A stretch of DNA of 64,000 nucleotides from Mycobacterium sp. SMC-2 (GTDB taxonomy: Bacteria > Actinomycetota > Actinomycetes > Mycobacteriales > Mycobacteriaceae): contig NZ_CP079863.1 of NCBI RefSeq assembly GCF_025263485.1, positions 2,418,001 to 2,482,000 on the forward strand, written 5' to 3'. Made by a program: the position numbers and the translations under genes. Below the pieces are notes generated by a model, which was not told the origin of the DNA, did not search any database, and saw nothing but the letters and a program-made list of their open reading frames with translations. The stretch's first letter is position 1; every line of letters begins with the position of its first letter. Below, piece by piece: positions 52,043 to 62,515 of this stretch.

Positions 52043-53952
52043 CGTCCTGCCACGAGGAAGGCGCCGCGGTCGCCGTCGCCGGTGGCGTGGCGCGTGTCGC
52101 CCTGGTCGGCAGCCCCAACGCGGGCAAGACCTCGGTGTTCAACCAGCTCACCGGGCTTCGCGCCAAGACCGGCAACTATCCCGGCGTCACGGTCGGCCGC
52201 AGGGTCGGCATCACGAAAATAGACGGCGTCGAGATCGCCGTGGAGGACCTGCCCGGCACCTACAGCCTGGAGCCCATCAGCCCGGACGAACAGGTGGTGG
52301 CCGATCTGCTGGCCGGCAACGTCGCCGGCGCCGGCCGGCCTGACGCGATTGTCCTGGTGGCCGACGCCACCACGCTGCACCGCTCGATCACGCTGGTGGC
52401 CCAGGTGCTGCGGCTCGACGTCCCGTGCCTGTTGGCGCTGACCATGACCGACGAGTTGACCCCGCGCGGTGGCGGCATCGACCTCGACGCCCTGTCGACG
52501 GCGCTGGGCATCCCGGTGCTCCCGGTTGTTGCGCACCGCGGCGCGGGCATCGACGCCCTGCGTGGCCGACTGGCGTCCTTCGACCGGTGGCAGCGGCCCC
52601 CTATCCCGCCGCCGGGTGACAACGACGCCGCCGAGGCCTGGGGCAAATCGGTACTGAGTGCGGCCAAATACGCTGCGCCACAACCGGATCAGCGCACCCG
52701 CGGTATCGACGCGATTGTGCTGCACCCGCTGTGGGGCACCGTCATCTTCTTCGCGGTGATGTTCTGCTTCTTCCAGGTCGTTTTCACCGTCGCCGCGCCG
52801 CTGCAGGACCGCGTGAGCCAAGGGCTCGGCTGGCTCGGCGCCCTGGTCAGCGACCACGTCGGCAACTACGTCGTGCGCGGCCTGCTCGGGCAGGGACTCA
52901 TCGGTGGCGTGGGGACGGTGCTTCAGTTCATCCCGCAGATCGTGCTGTTGTTCCTGCTGATCGCGCTGCTGGAGAACGTCGGCTACATGGCGCGCGCCGC
53001 GTTCTTGATGGACCGGGTGATGGCCGCGACCGGATTGGAGGGTCGCGCCTTCGTCGCGATGCTTTCGTCGTTCGCGTGCGCGATCCCCGGGATCATGGCC
53101 ACCCGGACCCTGCCGTCGTCGCGCGACCGGATCGCCACCATCATCACCGCGCCGTTGATGACCTGCTCCGCCCGGCTTCCCGTCTTCACCCTGCTGGTGG
53201 GTCTGCTGGTTTCGCCGCAGACGCAGTGGGGCGGCCTGAGCGCGCAGGGTATCGCGATGTTCCTGCTGTATCTGTTCGGCGGCACCTCCGCGCTGATCGC
53301 CGCGTCGCTGTTCAAGTCGACCATCCTGCGCAGCGACCTGCTCCCGTTCACGATGGAGCTTCCCCCGTATCGCTTCCCGTCGCCCAAGAACGTGCTCATC
53401 ACGATGTGGGATTCGGCCAAAGTGTTCTTGCGCAAGGCCGGAACCATCATCCTGGGCACGTCGGTGGTGCTGTGGGTGCTGCTGAATTTGCCTGCGCGCC
53501 AAGCCGAAACCGCGCACATGTCGCCGACGGAGACCACCGCCTACGTGATGGACCACAGCTACGCCGCCGACGTCGGGAAGGCGATCGGGCCGGTGTTCGA
53601 GCCGCTCGGCTTTGATTGGCACATCAACGTCGCCCTGCTCGGTTCCTTCTCCGCGCGCGAGGTATTCGTGTCCACCCTGGGCCAGGTGTCGGCGGCGACG
53701 AACCCCGAGGATCCGCACGAGGCTCTGGTCACCATGGCCGACGACAACGGCCACAAGGTGTTCACCGCGTCGACCGTCATCGCCCTGATGGTGTACTTCG
53801 TCTTCGCGTTGCAATGCATGTCCACCGTCGCGGTGATGCGCCGCGAAACCAACTCGTGGCGGTGGCCCGCCTTCGCGTGGTGCTACATGTTCGTCCTGGC
53901 ATGGACGATGGCGTTCGCGGCCCGGTCGATCGCGATCGGCGTGGGCGCATGA
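52039..53952 (+). CDS. feoB: Ferrous iron transporter FeoB
   Basis: Inner-membrane Fe(II) transporter, 637 residues, with an N-terminal G domain and about eight to ten membrane helices. G1 is GSPNAGKTS (24-32), G3 is DLPGTYS near residue 72, and the switch segment is KTGNYPGVTVGRR. The two Gate motifs are visible, one around LENVGYMARAAFLMDR with FACAIPGIMATR, the other around SFSAREVFVSTLG. The G4 site reads LTMTDE rather than the usual NxxD-type word. The ATG at 52039 is coupled to feoA by ATGA, and the stop overlaps the next gene the same way. Confidence 0.95.
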   Translation: MTSCHEEGAAVAVAGGVARVALVGSPNAGKTSVFNQLTGLRAKTGNYPGVTVGRRVGITKIDGVEIAVEDLPGTYSLEPISPDEQVVADLLAGNVAGAGRPDAIVLVADATTLHRSITLVAQVLRLDVPCLLALTMTDELTPRGGGIDLDALSTALGIPVLPVVAHRGAGIDALRGRLASFDRWQRPPIPPPGDNDAAEAWGKSVLSAAKYAAPQPDQRTRGIDAIVLHPLWGTVIFFAVMFCFFQVVFTVAAPLQDRVSQGLGWLGALVSDHVGNYVVRGLLGQGLIGGVGTVLQFIPQIVLLFLLIALLENVGYMARAAFLMDRVMAATGLEGRAFVAMLSSFACAIPGIMATRTLPSSRDRIATIITAPLMTCSARLPVFTLLVGLLVSPQTQWGGLSAQGIAMFLLYLFGGTSALIAASLFKSTILRSDLLPFTMELPPYRFPSPKNVLITMWDSAKVFLRKAGTIILGTSVVLWVLLNLPARQAETAHMSPTETTAYVMDHSYAADVGKAIGPVFEPLGFDWHINVALLGSFSAREVFVSTLGQVSAATNPEDPHEALVTMADDNGHKVFTASTVIALMVYFVFALQCMSTVAVMRRETNSWRWPAFAWCYMFVLAWTMAFAARSIAIGVGA

Positions 53953-54512
53953 TCCCCATCCACGCGACGGCCACGGCGAATCCGGCGCAGCTGCGCTGGG
54001 TGGTCCCGCCCGATCGGCTGCCGGCGCGTGGCGCCGTCCGGCGCGCCCCGGGCAGGCTCGGCGCCCTGCTGGACAGCGGGACGATCGCCGAGATTCTGGT
54101 GGGCGCTTGCGACATCCTGATCACGATCGGGGCGGGCGGCAGCTGGCGTGAGGCGGGCGACGACGTTCGCGAGGCGCTCGGCGAGGCGCTGCTGGACCCG
54201 CGGGGCTGGACGGTCGACGAATCATCGGCCCCGGATCTGGAAAGCGTCGCCGCGGAATTGCTTGCGGGACCCGTGGGTGCGCTTGCCGCGTCGCACGGCG
54301 GGTCGATCGAGCTGGTCTCGGTGGCCGGCCACACCGTGACCGTGCGGATGGTCGGCGCCTGCGACGGATGCCCGGCAGCGTCGTCCACGCTGCGGGACGT
54401 ATTCGAGCGCGAGTTGCGACGGCGATTCGATGGTCGAGTCGTGGTGTCCTGCGAAAACAACACGCCGGCAATCTCTTTGGGGAAAAAGCTGTTGTCGCTT
54501 ATCGTCCGCTGA
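53949..54512 (+). CDS. NifU C-terminal-domain iron-sulfur scaffold-like protein
   Basis: Protein of 187 residues whose C-terminal part is a NifU/Nfu domain: GGSIELVSVAGHTVTVRMVG, then Cys138 and Cys141 in GACDGCPAASSTLRD, the site that holds an Fe-S cluster. The N-terminal part (ARGAVRRAPGRLGALLDSGTIAEILVGACDILITI) resembles the front part of Nfu-like proteins. It is translationally coupled to feoB (ATGA), so it is likely to use imported iron for cluster assembly or to serve FeoB. Exact role is inference. Confidence 0.85.
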   Translation: MIPIHATATANPAQLRWVVPPDRLPARGAVRRAPGRLGALLDSGTIAEILVGACDILITIGAGGSWREAGDDVREALGEALLDPRGWTVDESSAPDLESVAAELLAGPVGALAASHGGSIELVSVAGHTVTVRMVGACDGCPAASSTLRDVFERELRRRFDGRVVVSCENNTPAISLGKKLLSLIVR

Positions 54513-54519
54513 GCCGGTC

Positions 54520-54602
54520 ATCGAGTGTGCGTTCGGGGCGTTGAGTGTGCGCCCAGGGCGGCGACACGCCGGTCGTGGGCGCCCGGGACGCACACTCGAC
54601 GG
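54520..54602. repeat. TCGAGTGTG palindromic repeat, copy 2
   Basis: Contains TCGAGTGTGCG (54520) and GCGTTGAGTGTGCGCCCAGG (54538 on) and ends CCGGGACGCACACTCGACGG. The ends are inverted repeats and could act as a terminator for the feo operon. It is a direct repeat of copy 1 at 51597. Confidence 0.8.
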
Positions 54603-54638
54603 GGCACGGCGCACGCACCGCCCGGTAAAAAGTAGGGC

Positions 54639-55052
54639 ATGACCGAACTTTGGGTGGAGCGCACGGGATCGCGCCGTTACACCGGACATAGCTCGCGCGG
54701 TGCGCAGGTGCTGGTCGGCTCCGACGACGTCGATGGCGTGTTCACCCCCGGCGAGCTGCTGAAGATCGCGCTCGCCGCGTGCAGCGGCATGTCCAGCGAC
54801 CAGCCGCTCGCCCGCCGGCTCGGCGAGGACTACCAGGCGGTGATCAGGGTGTCCGGGGACGCCGATCGCGAACACGAGGTCTATCCGCTCCTGGAAGAGA
54901 CGCTCGAGCTCGACCTGTCCGGGTTGTCCAACGAGGACAAGGAGCGGCTGCTGGTGGTGGTCGAGCGGGCGATCGACCTGGCCTGCACGGTCGGGCGCAC
55001 GCTGAAAGCGGGCACCAAAGTCAACTTCAAGGTCGTCGATGTCGGATCCTGA
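54639..55052 (+). CDS. OsmC/Ohr-family protein (Rv2923c-like)
   Basis: Small thiol-dependent peroxidase-type protein of 137 residues, probably a dimer that reduces organic hydroperoxides. The two reactive cysteines are Cys48 in LAACSGMSSD and Cys116 in DLACTVGRTL, at the positions expected for OsmC/Ohr proteins. The fold signature PGELLKIALAAC is present. The ATG at 54639 is 36 bases after the end of a palindromic repeat. It overlaps acyP by 14 bases, so the two are likely co-translated. Substrate unknown. Confidence 0.88.
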   Translation: MTELWVERTGSRRYTGHSSRGAQVLVGSDDVDGVFTPGELLKIALAACSGMSSDQPLARRLGEDYQAVIRVSGDADREHEVYPLLEETLELDLSGLSNEDKERLLVVVERAIDLACTVGRTLKAGTKVNFKVVDVGS

Positions 55053-55332
55053 CGTTCGGCTCACGGCCTGGGTGCACGGGCGGGTGCAGGGTGTCGGCTT
55101 CCGATGGTGGACGCGCAGCCGGGCGCTCGAGCTGGGCCTCACCGGTTACGCGGCCAACCAGGCCGACGGCCGCGTCCTGGTGGTCGCCCAGGGGCGGCGC
55201 GAGGCCGGCGAGAAGCTGCTGGCGCTGCTGGAAGGCGGCGAGGCGTGGCCGTCCAGGCCGGGCCGCGTCGACAAGGTCGTCGCCGACTGGTCGCAGCCGC
55301 GGGAGCGGTTCGAGGGCTTCGTCGAGCGCTGA
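55039..55332 (+). CDS. acyP: Acylphosphatase
   Basis: Hydrolyses carboxyl-phosphate bonds of acyl phosphates; 97 residues, the typical size. Catalytic Arg22 lies in GRVQGVGFR and Asn40 in GYAANQADG, both intact. The start overlaps the preceding OsmC-like gene. It corresponds to Rv2922A and precedes smc, as in other mycobacteria. Confidence 0.95.
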   Translation: MSDPDVRLTAWVHGRVQGVGFRWWTRSRALELGLTGYAANQADGRVLVVAQGRREAGEKLLALLEGGEAWPSRPGRVDKVVADWSQPRERFEGFVER

Positions 55333-55383
55333 CGGATAGCGACGGCGCTGTCACGTTCAGCACGCGGCATTGACCCCGTTGCG

Positions 55384-55412
55384 GTGACTGGTGTGACCAC
55401 TGTGACCGGTGC
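55384..55412. promoter_or_regulatory. Three TGTGAC-type direct repeats before smc
   Basis: GTGACTGGT, GTGACCACT and GTGACCGGT follow one another, so TGTGAC recurs with a 9-base period, about 95-120 bases before the smc start. Direct repeats of this word (GTCACA on the other strand) resemble sites of OmpR-type regulators such as MtrA, as I recall its motif. No other feature is seen in 55333-55502. Confidence 0.4.
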
Positions 55413-55502
55413 GGCCAGCTGTGAATGCCGGCCACATTTCCCGTCTCCCGACACCCCGCGGTGCGGGCGAGCCGGGCGATTTGAGCGGTAGTCTGGCTGG
55501 CC

Positions 55503-58500
55503 GTGTACCTCAAGAGTCTGACGCTCAAGGGCTTCAAGTCCTTCGCATCGCCGACGACTCTGCGTTTCGAGCCGGGCATCACCGCCGTCGTCGGGCCCAA
55601 CGGCTCGGGCAAATCGAACGTCGTCGACGCCCTGGCCTGGGTCATGGGGGAGCAGGGAGCGAAGACCCTGCGCGGCGGCAAGATGGAAGACGTCATCTTC
55701 GCCGGCACCTCGTCGCGGGCCCCGCTGGGCCGCGCCGAAGTCACCGTCACCATCGACAACTCCGACAACGCGCTGCCGATCGAGTACTCGGAGGTGTCGA
55801 TCACCCGCCGGATGTTCCGTGACGGCGCCAGCGAATACGAAATCAACGGCGCCAGTTGCCGTTTGATGGACGTGCAAGAACTGCTGAGCGACTCCGGGAT
55901 CGGCCGGGAGATGCACGTCATAGTGGGGCAGGGCAAGCTCGACGAGATCCTGCAATCGCGACCCGAGGACCGTCGCGCCTTCATCGAAGAGGCCGCCGGC
56001 GTGCTCAAGCACCGCAAGCGCAAGGAAAAGGCCCTCCGCAAACTCGACGCGATGTCGGCCAACCTGGCCCGTCTCACCGACCTGACCACCGAGCTGCGCC
56101 GCCAGCTCAAGCCGCTGGGCCGCCAGGCCGAGGTGGCCCGCCGCGCCCAGACCATCCAGGCCGACCTGCGCGACGCCCGGTTGCGGCTGGCCGCCGACGA
56201 CCTGGTCAACCGGCAGACCGAGCGCGACGCCATCTTCGAGGCCGAGGCCGCGATCCGCCGCGAGCACGACGAGGCCGCCGCCCGCCTGGCCGTGGCATCC
56301 GAGGAGCTCACCGCGCACGAGGCGGCGGTCGCCGAGCTCTCAACCCGGGCCGAATCGGTCCAGCACACCTGGTTCGGGTTGTCCGCGCTGGCCGAACGGG
56401 TCGCCGCGACGGTCCGCATCGCCAGCGAACGGGCGCACCATCTCGACGTGGAACCGGCCCCGCCCAGCGACACCGATCCCGATGCGTTGGAAGCCGAGGC
56501 CGAGCGGGTGACCGTCGCCGAGCAGCGACTGCTGGCCGAATTGGCCGAGGCGCGCACGCGGCTCGACGCTGCCCGCGCCGAGCTGGGTGAGCGCGAGCGC
56601 GAGGCCGCCGAGGCCGATCGGGCCCACCTGGCGGCGGTGCGGGCGGAGGCGGACCGGCGCGAGGGCCTGGCCCGGTTGGCCGGTCAGGTCGAGACCATGC
56701 GGGCGCGCGTCGAATCGATCGACGACAGCGTCGCGCGGCTGTCCGAACGCATCGAACAGGCCGCCGCGCGCGCGCAACAGTCCAAGGCGGAGTTCGAGAC
56801 CGTGCAGGCACGCGTCGGCGAACTCGACCAGGGCGAGGTGGGCCTCGACGAGCACCACGAGCGGACGGTGGCTGCATTGCGGCTGGCCGACGAACGCGTC
56901 GCCGAACTGCAGTCCGCCGAGCGCGACGCCGAACGCCGGGTGGCCTCGCTGCGGGCCCGCATCGACGCGCTTTCGGTCGGGCTGGAGCGCAAGGACGGCG
57001 CGGCCTGGCTCACCGAAAACCATTCTGGGGCAGGCCTTTTCGGGACTATCGCCAAACTAGTCAAGGTTCGCTCCGGCTACGAGGCGGCGCTGGCCGCGGT
57101 GCTGGGGCCGGCGGCCGACGCGCTGGCCGCCGAGAACTTCGGCGCGGCCCGGTCCGCGGTCGCCGCGCTCAAGCAGGCCGACGGCGGGCGCGCGGCCCTG
57201 GTGCTCGGCGACTGGCCCGCCGGCCATCCCGCGTCGCGCGACGCGCTGCCCGGCACCGCCCTATGGGCGCTGGACCTGATCGATGCGCCCGCGCGGCTGC
57301 GCGGCGCAATCACGGCGATGCTGTCGGGTGTCGCGGTGGTCGACGACCTGGATCAGGCGCTCGAGCTGGTGGCGGCGCGCCCGCAGCTGCGCGCGGTCAC
57401 CCTCGACGGTGACCTGGTGGGCGCCGGCTGGGTGAGCGGGGGCTCCGACCGCAAGCTGTCCACCCTCGAGGTGACATCGGAAATCGACAAGGCAAACAGC
57501 GAGCTCGCCGTCGCGGAATCGCAGGTCGCGCAGCTGACCGCGGCGCTGTCCGGCGCGCTGACCGAGCAGGGGGCCCGCCAGGACTCCGCCGAGCAGGCGC
57601 TGGCCGCGCTCAACGAGTCCGACACCGCGATCTCGGCGATGTACGAGCAGCTGGGCCGGCTCGGCCAGGAAGCCCGCACCACCGAGGAGGAGTGGAGCAG
57701 GTTGCTGCGGCAGCGCGAGGAGCTCGAAGCGGGCCGGGCGCAGACGGTCGAGGAAGTCACGGAATTGGAGAACCGGCTGCGCAACGCCCAGGAGACGCAG
57801 CACGTGCAGGCGGAAGAGCCCAGCCACGCCGAGGTCCGCCAGCGGATCGCCGCCGCCGCCGAGGGCGCCCGCAGCGCCGAGGTGGAGGCCCGGCTGGCGG
57901 TGCGGACCGCCGAGGAGCGGGCCAACGCGGTGCGCGGGCGAGCGGATTCCCTGCGCCGCGCCGCGGCCGCGGAACGCGAGGCGCGGCTGCGGGCCCAGCA
58001 GGCGCGCGAGGCGCGGCTGCGCGCGGCCGCCGTCGCCGCGGCGGTGGCCGACGCCGGGCGGCTGCTGGCGCAGCGGCTGGACCGGGTGGTCGAAGCGGCC
58101 TCGAAGATCCGCGACGCGCTGGCGGCCGAACGTCAGGACCGTGCGGCGGCGATGGCGGCGGTGCGCGACGAGGTGAACGCGTTGAGCGCCCGGGTGGCCA
58201 CCCTGACCGACTCGCTGCACCGGGACGAGGTGGCCAACGCGCAGGCGGCGATGCGGATCGAGCAGCTCGAGCAGATGGTGCTGGAGCAGTTCGGCATGGC
58301 GCCGCCCGACCTGATCGCCGAATACGGGCCGGACGTGGCGCTACCGCCCACCGAGCTCGAGATGGCCGAGTTCGAGCAGGCCCGCGAACGCGGGGAGCAA
58401 GTGGTCGCGCCCGCCCCGATGCCCTACGACCGGGCCACCCAGGAGCGCCGGGCCAAACGCGCCGAGCGTGAGCTGGCCGAGCTCGGCCGGGTCAACCCGC

Positions 58501-59105
58501 TGGCGCTGGAGGAGTTCGCCGCGCTGGAGGAGCGCTACAACTTCCTGTCCACCCAGCTCGAGGACGTCAAGGCGGCCCGCAAGGACCTGCTCGACGTGGT
58601 CGCGGACGTCGACGCCCGCATCCTGCAGGTGTTCAGCGACGCCTTCGTCGATGTGGAACGCGAATTCCGTGAGGTCTTCGCCGTGCTGTTCCCCGGCGGC
58701 GAGGGCCGGCTGCGGCTGACCGATCCGAACGACATGCTCACCACCGGCATCGAGGTGGAGGCGCGCCCGCCCGGCAAGAAGATCACCCGGCTGTCGTTGC
58801 TGTCCGGCGGCGAGAAGGCGCTGACCGCGGTGGCGATGTTGGTGGCCATCTTCCGCGCCCGCCCGTCGCCGTTCTACATCATGGACGAGGTGGAGGCCGC
58901 GCTCGACGACACCAACCTGCGCCGCCTGATCAGCCTGTTCGAGCTGCTGCGCGCGCGATCGCAGCTGATCATCATCACGCACCAGAAGCCGACCATGGAG
59001 GTCGCCGACGCGCTGTACGGCGTGACCATGCAGGGCGACGGCATCACCGCGGTGATCTCACAGCGGATGCGCGGGCAGCAGGTGGAGCAGCTGGTGTCGA
59101 GCTGA
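55503..59105 (+). CDS. smc: Chromosome partition protein SMC
   Basis: ATPase of 1200 residues that organises and segregates the chromosome with ScpA/ScpB. Walker A is GPNGSGKS (31-38). Two long coiled coils (about 170-500 and 670-1020) flank a hinge (about 510-670, starting [20 protein letters not shown]). The C-terminal head carries [12 protein letters not shown] near 1100 and Walker [14 protein letters not shown] near 1124. Length matches Rv2922c. The GTG at 55503 is the family start ([14 protein letters not shown]). Runs of Glu/Arg/Ala codons reflect the coiled coils, not repeats. Confidence 0.97.
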   Translation: MYLKSLTLKGFKSFASPTTLRFEPGITAVVGPNGSGKSNVVDALAWVMGEQGAKTLRGGKMEDVIFAGTSSRAPLGRAEVTVTIDNSDNALPIEYSEVSITRRMFRDGASEYEINGASCRLMDVQELLSDSGIGREMHVIVGQGKLDEILQSRPEDRRAFIEEAAGVLKHRKRKEKALRKLDAMSANLARLTDLTTELRRQLKPLGRQAEVARRAQTIQADLRDARLRLAADDLVNRQTERDAIFEAEAAIRREHDEAAARLAVASEELTAHEAAVAELSTRAESVQHTWFGLSALAERVAATVRIASERAHHLDVEPAPPSDTDPDALEAEAERVTVAEQRLLAELAEARTRLDAARAELGEREREAAEADRAHLAAVRAEADRREGLARLAGQVETMRARVESIDDSVARLSERIEQAAARAQQSKAEFETVQARVGELDQGEVGLDEHHERTVAALRLADERVAELQSAERDAERRVASLRARIDALSVGLERKDGAAWLTENHSGAGLFGTIAKLVKVRSGYEAALAAVLGPAADALAAENFGAARSAVAALKQADGGRAALVLGDWPAGHPASRDALPGTALWALDLIDAPARLRGAITAMLSGVAVVDDLDQALELVAARPQLRAVTLDGDLVGAGWVSGGSDRKLSTLEVTSEIDKANSELAVAESQVAQLTAALSGALTEQGARQDSAEQALAALNESDTAISAMYEQLGRLGQEARTTEEEWSRLLRQREELEAGRAQTVEEVTELENRLRNAQETQHVQAEEPSHAEVRQRIAAAAEGARSAEVEARLAVRTAEERANAVRGRADSLRRAAAAEREARLRAQQAREARLRAAAVAAAVADAGRLLAQRLDRVVEAASKIRDALAAERQDRAAAMAAVRDEVNALSARVATLTDSLHRDEVANAQAAMRIEQLEQMVLEQFGMAPPDLIAEYGPDVALPPTELEMAEFEQARERGEQVVAPAPMPYDRATQERRAKRAERELAELGRVNPLALEEFAALEERYNFLSTQLEDVKAARKDLLDVVADVDARILQVFSDAFVDVEREFREVFAVLFPGGEGRLRLTDPNDMLTTGIEVEARPPGKKITRLSLLSGGEKALTAVAMLVAIFRARPSPFYIMDEVEAALDDTNLRRLISLFELLRARSQLIIITHQKPTMEVADALYGVTMQGDGITAVISQRMRGQQVEQLVSS

Positions 59106-59135
59106 CGTAGGCATCCGCGGACGCTGCGGGATGGG

Positions 59136-59238
59136 GCGTCGAGTGTGGACGGACGGCGTCGGCCGTGCAGCGAGGGCGGGGTTTCGGCGATTTCTCCGCC
59201 GGGGACGCACACCCGGCGCCCAGAACGCACACTCGTGC
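59136..59238. repeat. TCGAGTGTG palindromic repeat, copy 3 (diverged)
   Basis: Begins GCGTCGAGTGTG, has GGGGACGCACAC in the middle and ends AGAACGCACACTCG. Longer and more diverged than the copies around the feo operon, but with the same inverted ends and position after a gene end (smc). Confidence 0.65.
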
Positions 59239-59288
59239 CCGATGCCCCCTGAGCGCCCGCGGCGATCGTCGCTTGAAACAATGTCAGC

Positions 59289-60557
59289 GTGTCGCAAGGT
59301 CTTTGGATCGCCATCGCGGTCGTCGCTGTCCTCGTTGTCATCGCGGCGCTGGTCCTGGGCCTGGCGCGGTACCGCCGCCGGCGGATCAGCTTCACGGCCA
59401 AGCCGGAGCCCGGCGCCATAGACCGGTCGGGCGGCTACACCGCGTCGTCCGGCATCACCTTCAGCCAGACCGCGCCGGCCGATCGGCTCGACACCACGGG
59501 GCTGCCCGGGGTGGGCGACGACGCCACCATTCCCCGCGACGCCCCGCGTCGCACGATCTCGGAGGTCGAGCTCCCCGAACCGGAGACCATCGCGCCGCCT
59601 CCGGTAGCCCCGCCGGCACCCGAGATCGAGGCCATCGCCCCGCCCGAGGGCCGGCTGGAGCGGCTCCGCGGCCGGCTGGCCAAGTCGCAGAACGCGCTGG
59701 GACGCAGCTTGCTGGGCCTGATCGGCGGCGGCGATCTCGACGAAGACGCCTGGCAGGACGTCGAGGACACCCTGCTGGTGGCCGACCTCGGGCCGGTGGT
59801 CACCGAGTCGGTGATGTCGCAGCTGCGCGCCCGGCTGGCCGGCAGCGCCGTGCGCACCGAGGCCGACGCGAAGGCCGTGCTGCGCGACGTGCTGATCCGC
59901 GAGCTGCACCCCGACATGGACCGCTCGATCCGCGCCCTGCCGCACGCCGACCACCCGTCGGTGCTGCTGGTCGTCGGCGTGAACGGCACCGGAAAGACCA
60001 CCACCGTCGGCAAGTTGGCGCGGGTGCTGGTGGCCGACGGGCGTCGCGTGGTGTTGGGCGCCGCCGACACCTTCCGGGCCGCCGCGGCCGATCAGCTGCA
60101 GACCTGGGCGTCCCGGGTGGGCGCGGAGGTGGTGCGCGGCGCCGAGGGCGCCGACCCGGCGTCGGTGGCTTTCGACGCCGTGGACAAGGGCATCGCCACG
60201 GGTGCGGACGTGGTGCTGATCGACACCGCCGGCCGGCTGCACACCAAGGTCGGCCTGATGGACGAGCTCGGCAAGGTTAAACGCGTCGTAACCCGACGCG
60301 CCCCGGTCGACGAGGTGCTGCTGGTCCTCGACGCCACCATCGGGCAGAACGGGCTGGCCCAGGCGCGGGTGTTCGCCGAGGTGGTCGAGATCACCGGCGC
60401 GGTGCTGACCAAACTTGACGGTACGGCCAAGGGCGGCATCGTATTCCGCGTCCAGCAGGAGCTCGGGGTGCCCGTGAAGCTGGTCGGCCTCGGCGAGGGT
60501 CCCGACGATCTGGCGCCGTTCGAACCGGGCGCGTTCGTCGACGCCCTGCTCGGCTGA
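59289..60557 (+). CDS. ftsY: Signal recognition particle receptor FtsY
   Basis: SRP receptor GTPase of 422 residues that docks ribosome-nascent chain complexes at the membrane. Unlike many homologues it begins with a clear membrane segment (LWIAIAVVAVLVVIAALVLGLA, residues 5-26), then a Pro-rich acidic linker (about 90-120). The NG domain follows: VVGVNGTGKTTTVGKLA near 228, DTFRAAAADQL, DTAGRLH near 312 and TKLDGTAKGG near 374. The GTG at 59289 retains the membrane segment, as in Rv2921c. Confidence 0.97.
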   Translation: MSQGLWIAIAVVAVLVVIAALVLGLARYRRRRISFTAKPEPGAIDRSGGYTASSGITFSQTAPADRLDTTGLPGVGDDATIPRDAPRRTISEVELPEPETIAPPPVAPPAPEIEAIAPPEGRLERLRGRLAKSQNALGRSLLGLIGGGDLDEDAWQDVEDTLLVADLGPVVTESVMSQLRARLAGSAVRTEADAKAVLRDVLIRELHPDMDRSIRALPHADHPSVLLVVGVNGTGKTTTVGKLARVLVADGRRVVLGAADTFRAAAADQLQTWASRVGAEVVRGAEGADPASVAFDAVDKGIATGADVVLIDTAGRLHTKVGLMDELGKVKRVVTRRAPVDEVLLVLDATIGQNGLAQARVFAEVVEITGAVLTKLDGTAKGGIVFRVQQELGVPVKLVGLGEGPDDLAPFEPGAFVDALLG

Positions 60558-60573
60558 ACCCCTTACACGGGGA

Positions 60574-60591
60574 GCGGGACGTTAATCCCGC
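60574..60591 (+). terminator. Hairpin after ftsY
   Basis: GCGGGA-CGTTAA-TCCCGC, a perfect 6-bp stem 17 bases after the ftsY stop; a small CCCC/GGGG stem precedes it. No T-run follows. It overlaps the left half of a GlnR-like site, so the dyad may be coincidental. Confidence 0.4.
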
Positions 60592-60619
60592 CGAAACATG
60601 CTGGCTCCACTGCGGAAAC
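60582..60619 (+). promoter_or_regulatory. GlnR-like nitrogen box before amt
   Basis: Two GAAAC words at 60593-60597 and 60615-60619 are separated by 17 bases. This is the spacing of actinobacterial GlnR sites (gTnAC-n6-GaAAc-n6-GtnAC-n6-GAAAc). The two gTnAC positions are weak (TTAAT and GCTCC). It lies 77 bases before amt, a known GlnR target in mycobacteria. Confidence 0.5.
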
Positions 60620-60695
60620 AACCATTGCGCAAGGTTCTGGATCAGGTCACAGGCGTTGCCTGACGGCCATTCATGTCCTGACCGGAGGTGAGCGA

Positions 60696-62470
<1,775 letters not shown>

Positions 62471-62515
62471 CCGTAGTCGCACATCGCTGAACCGGGCCGG
62501 ACGGGCCGGGAGGGT

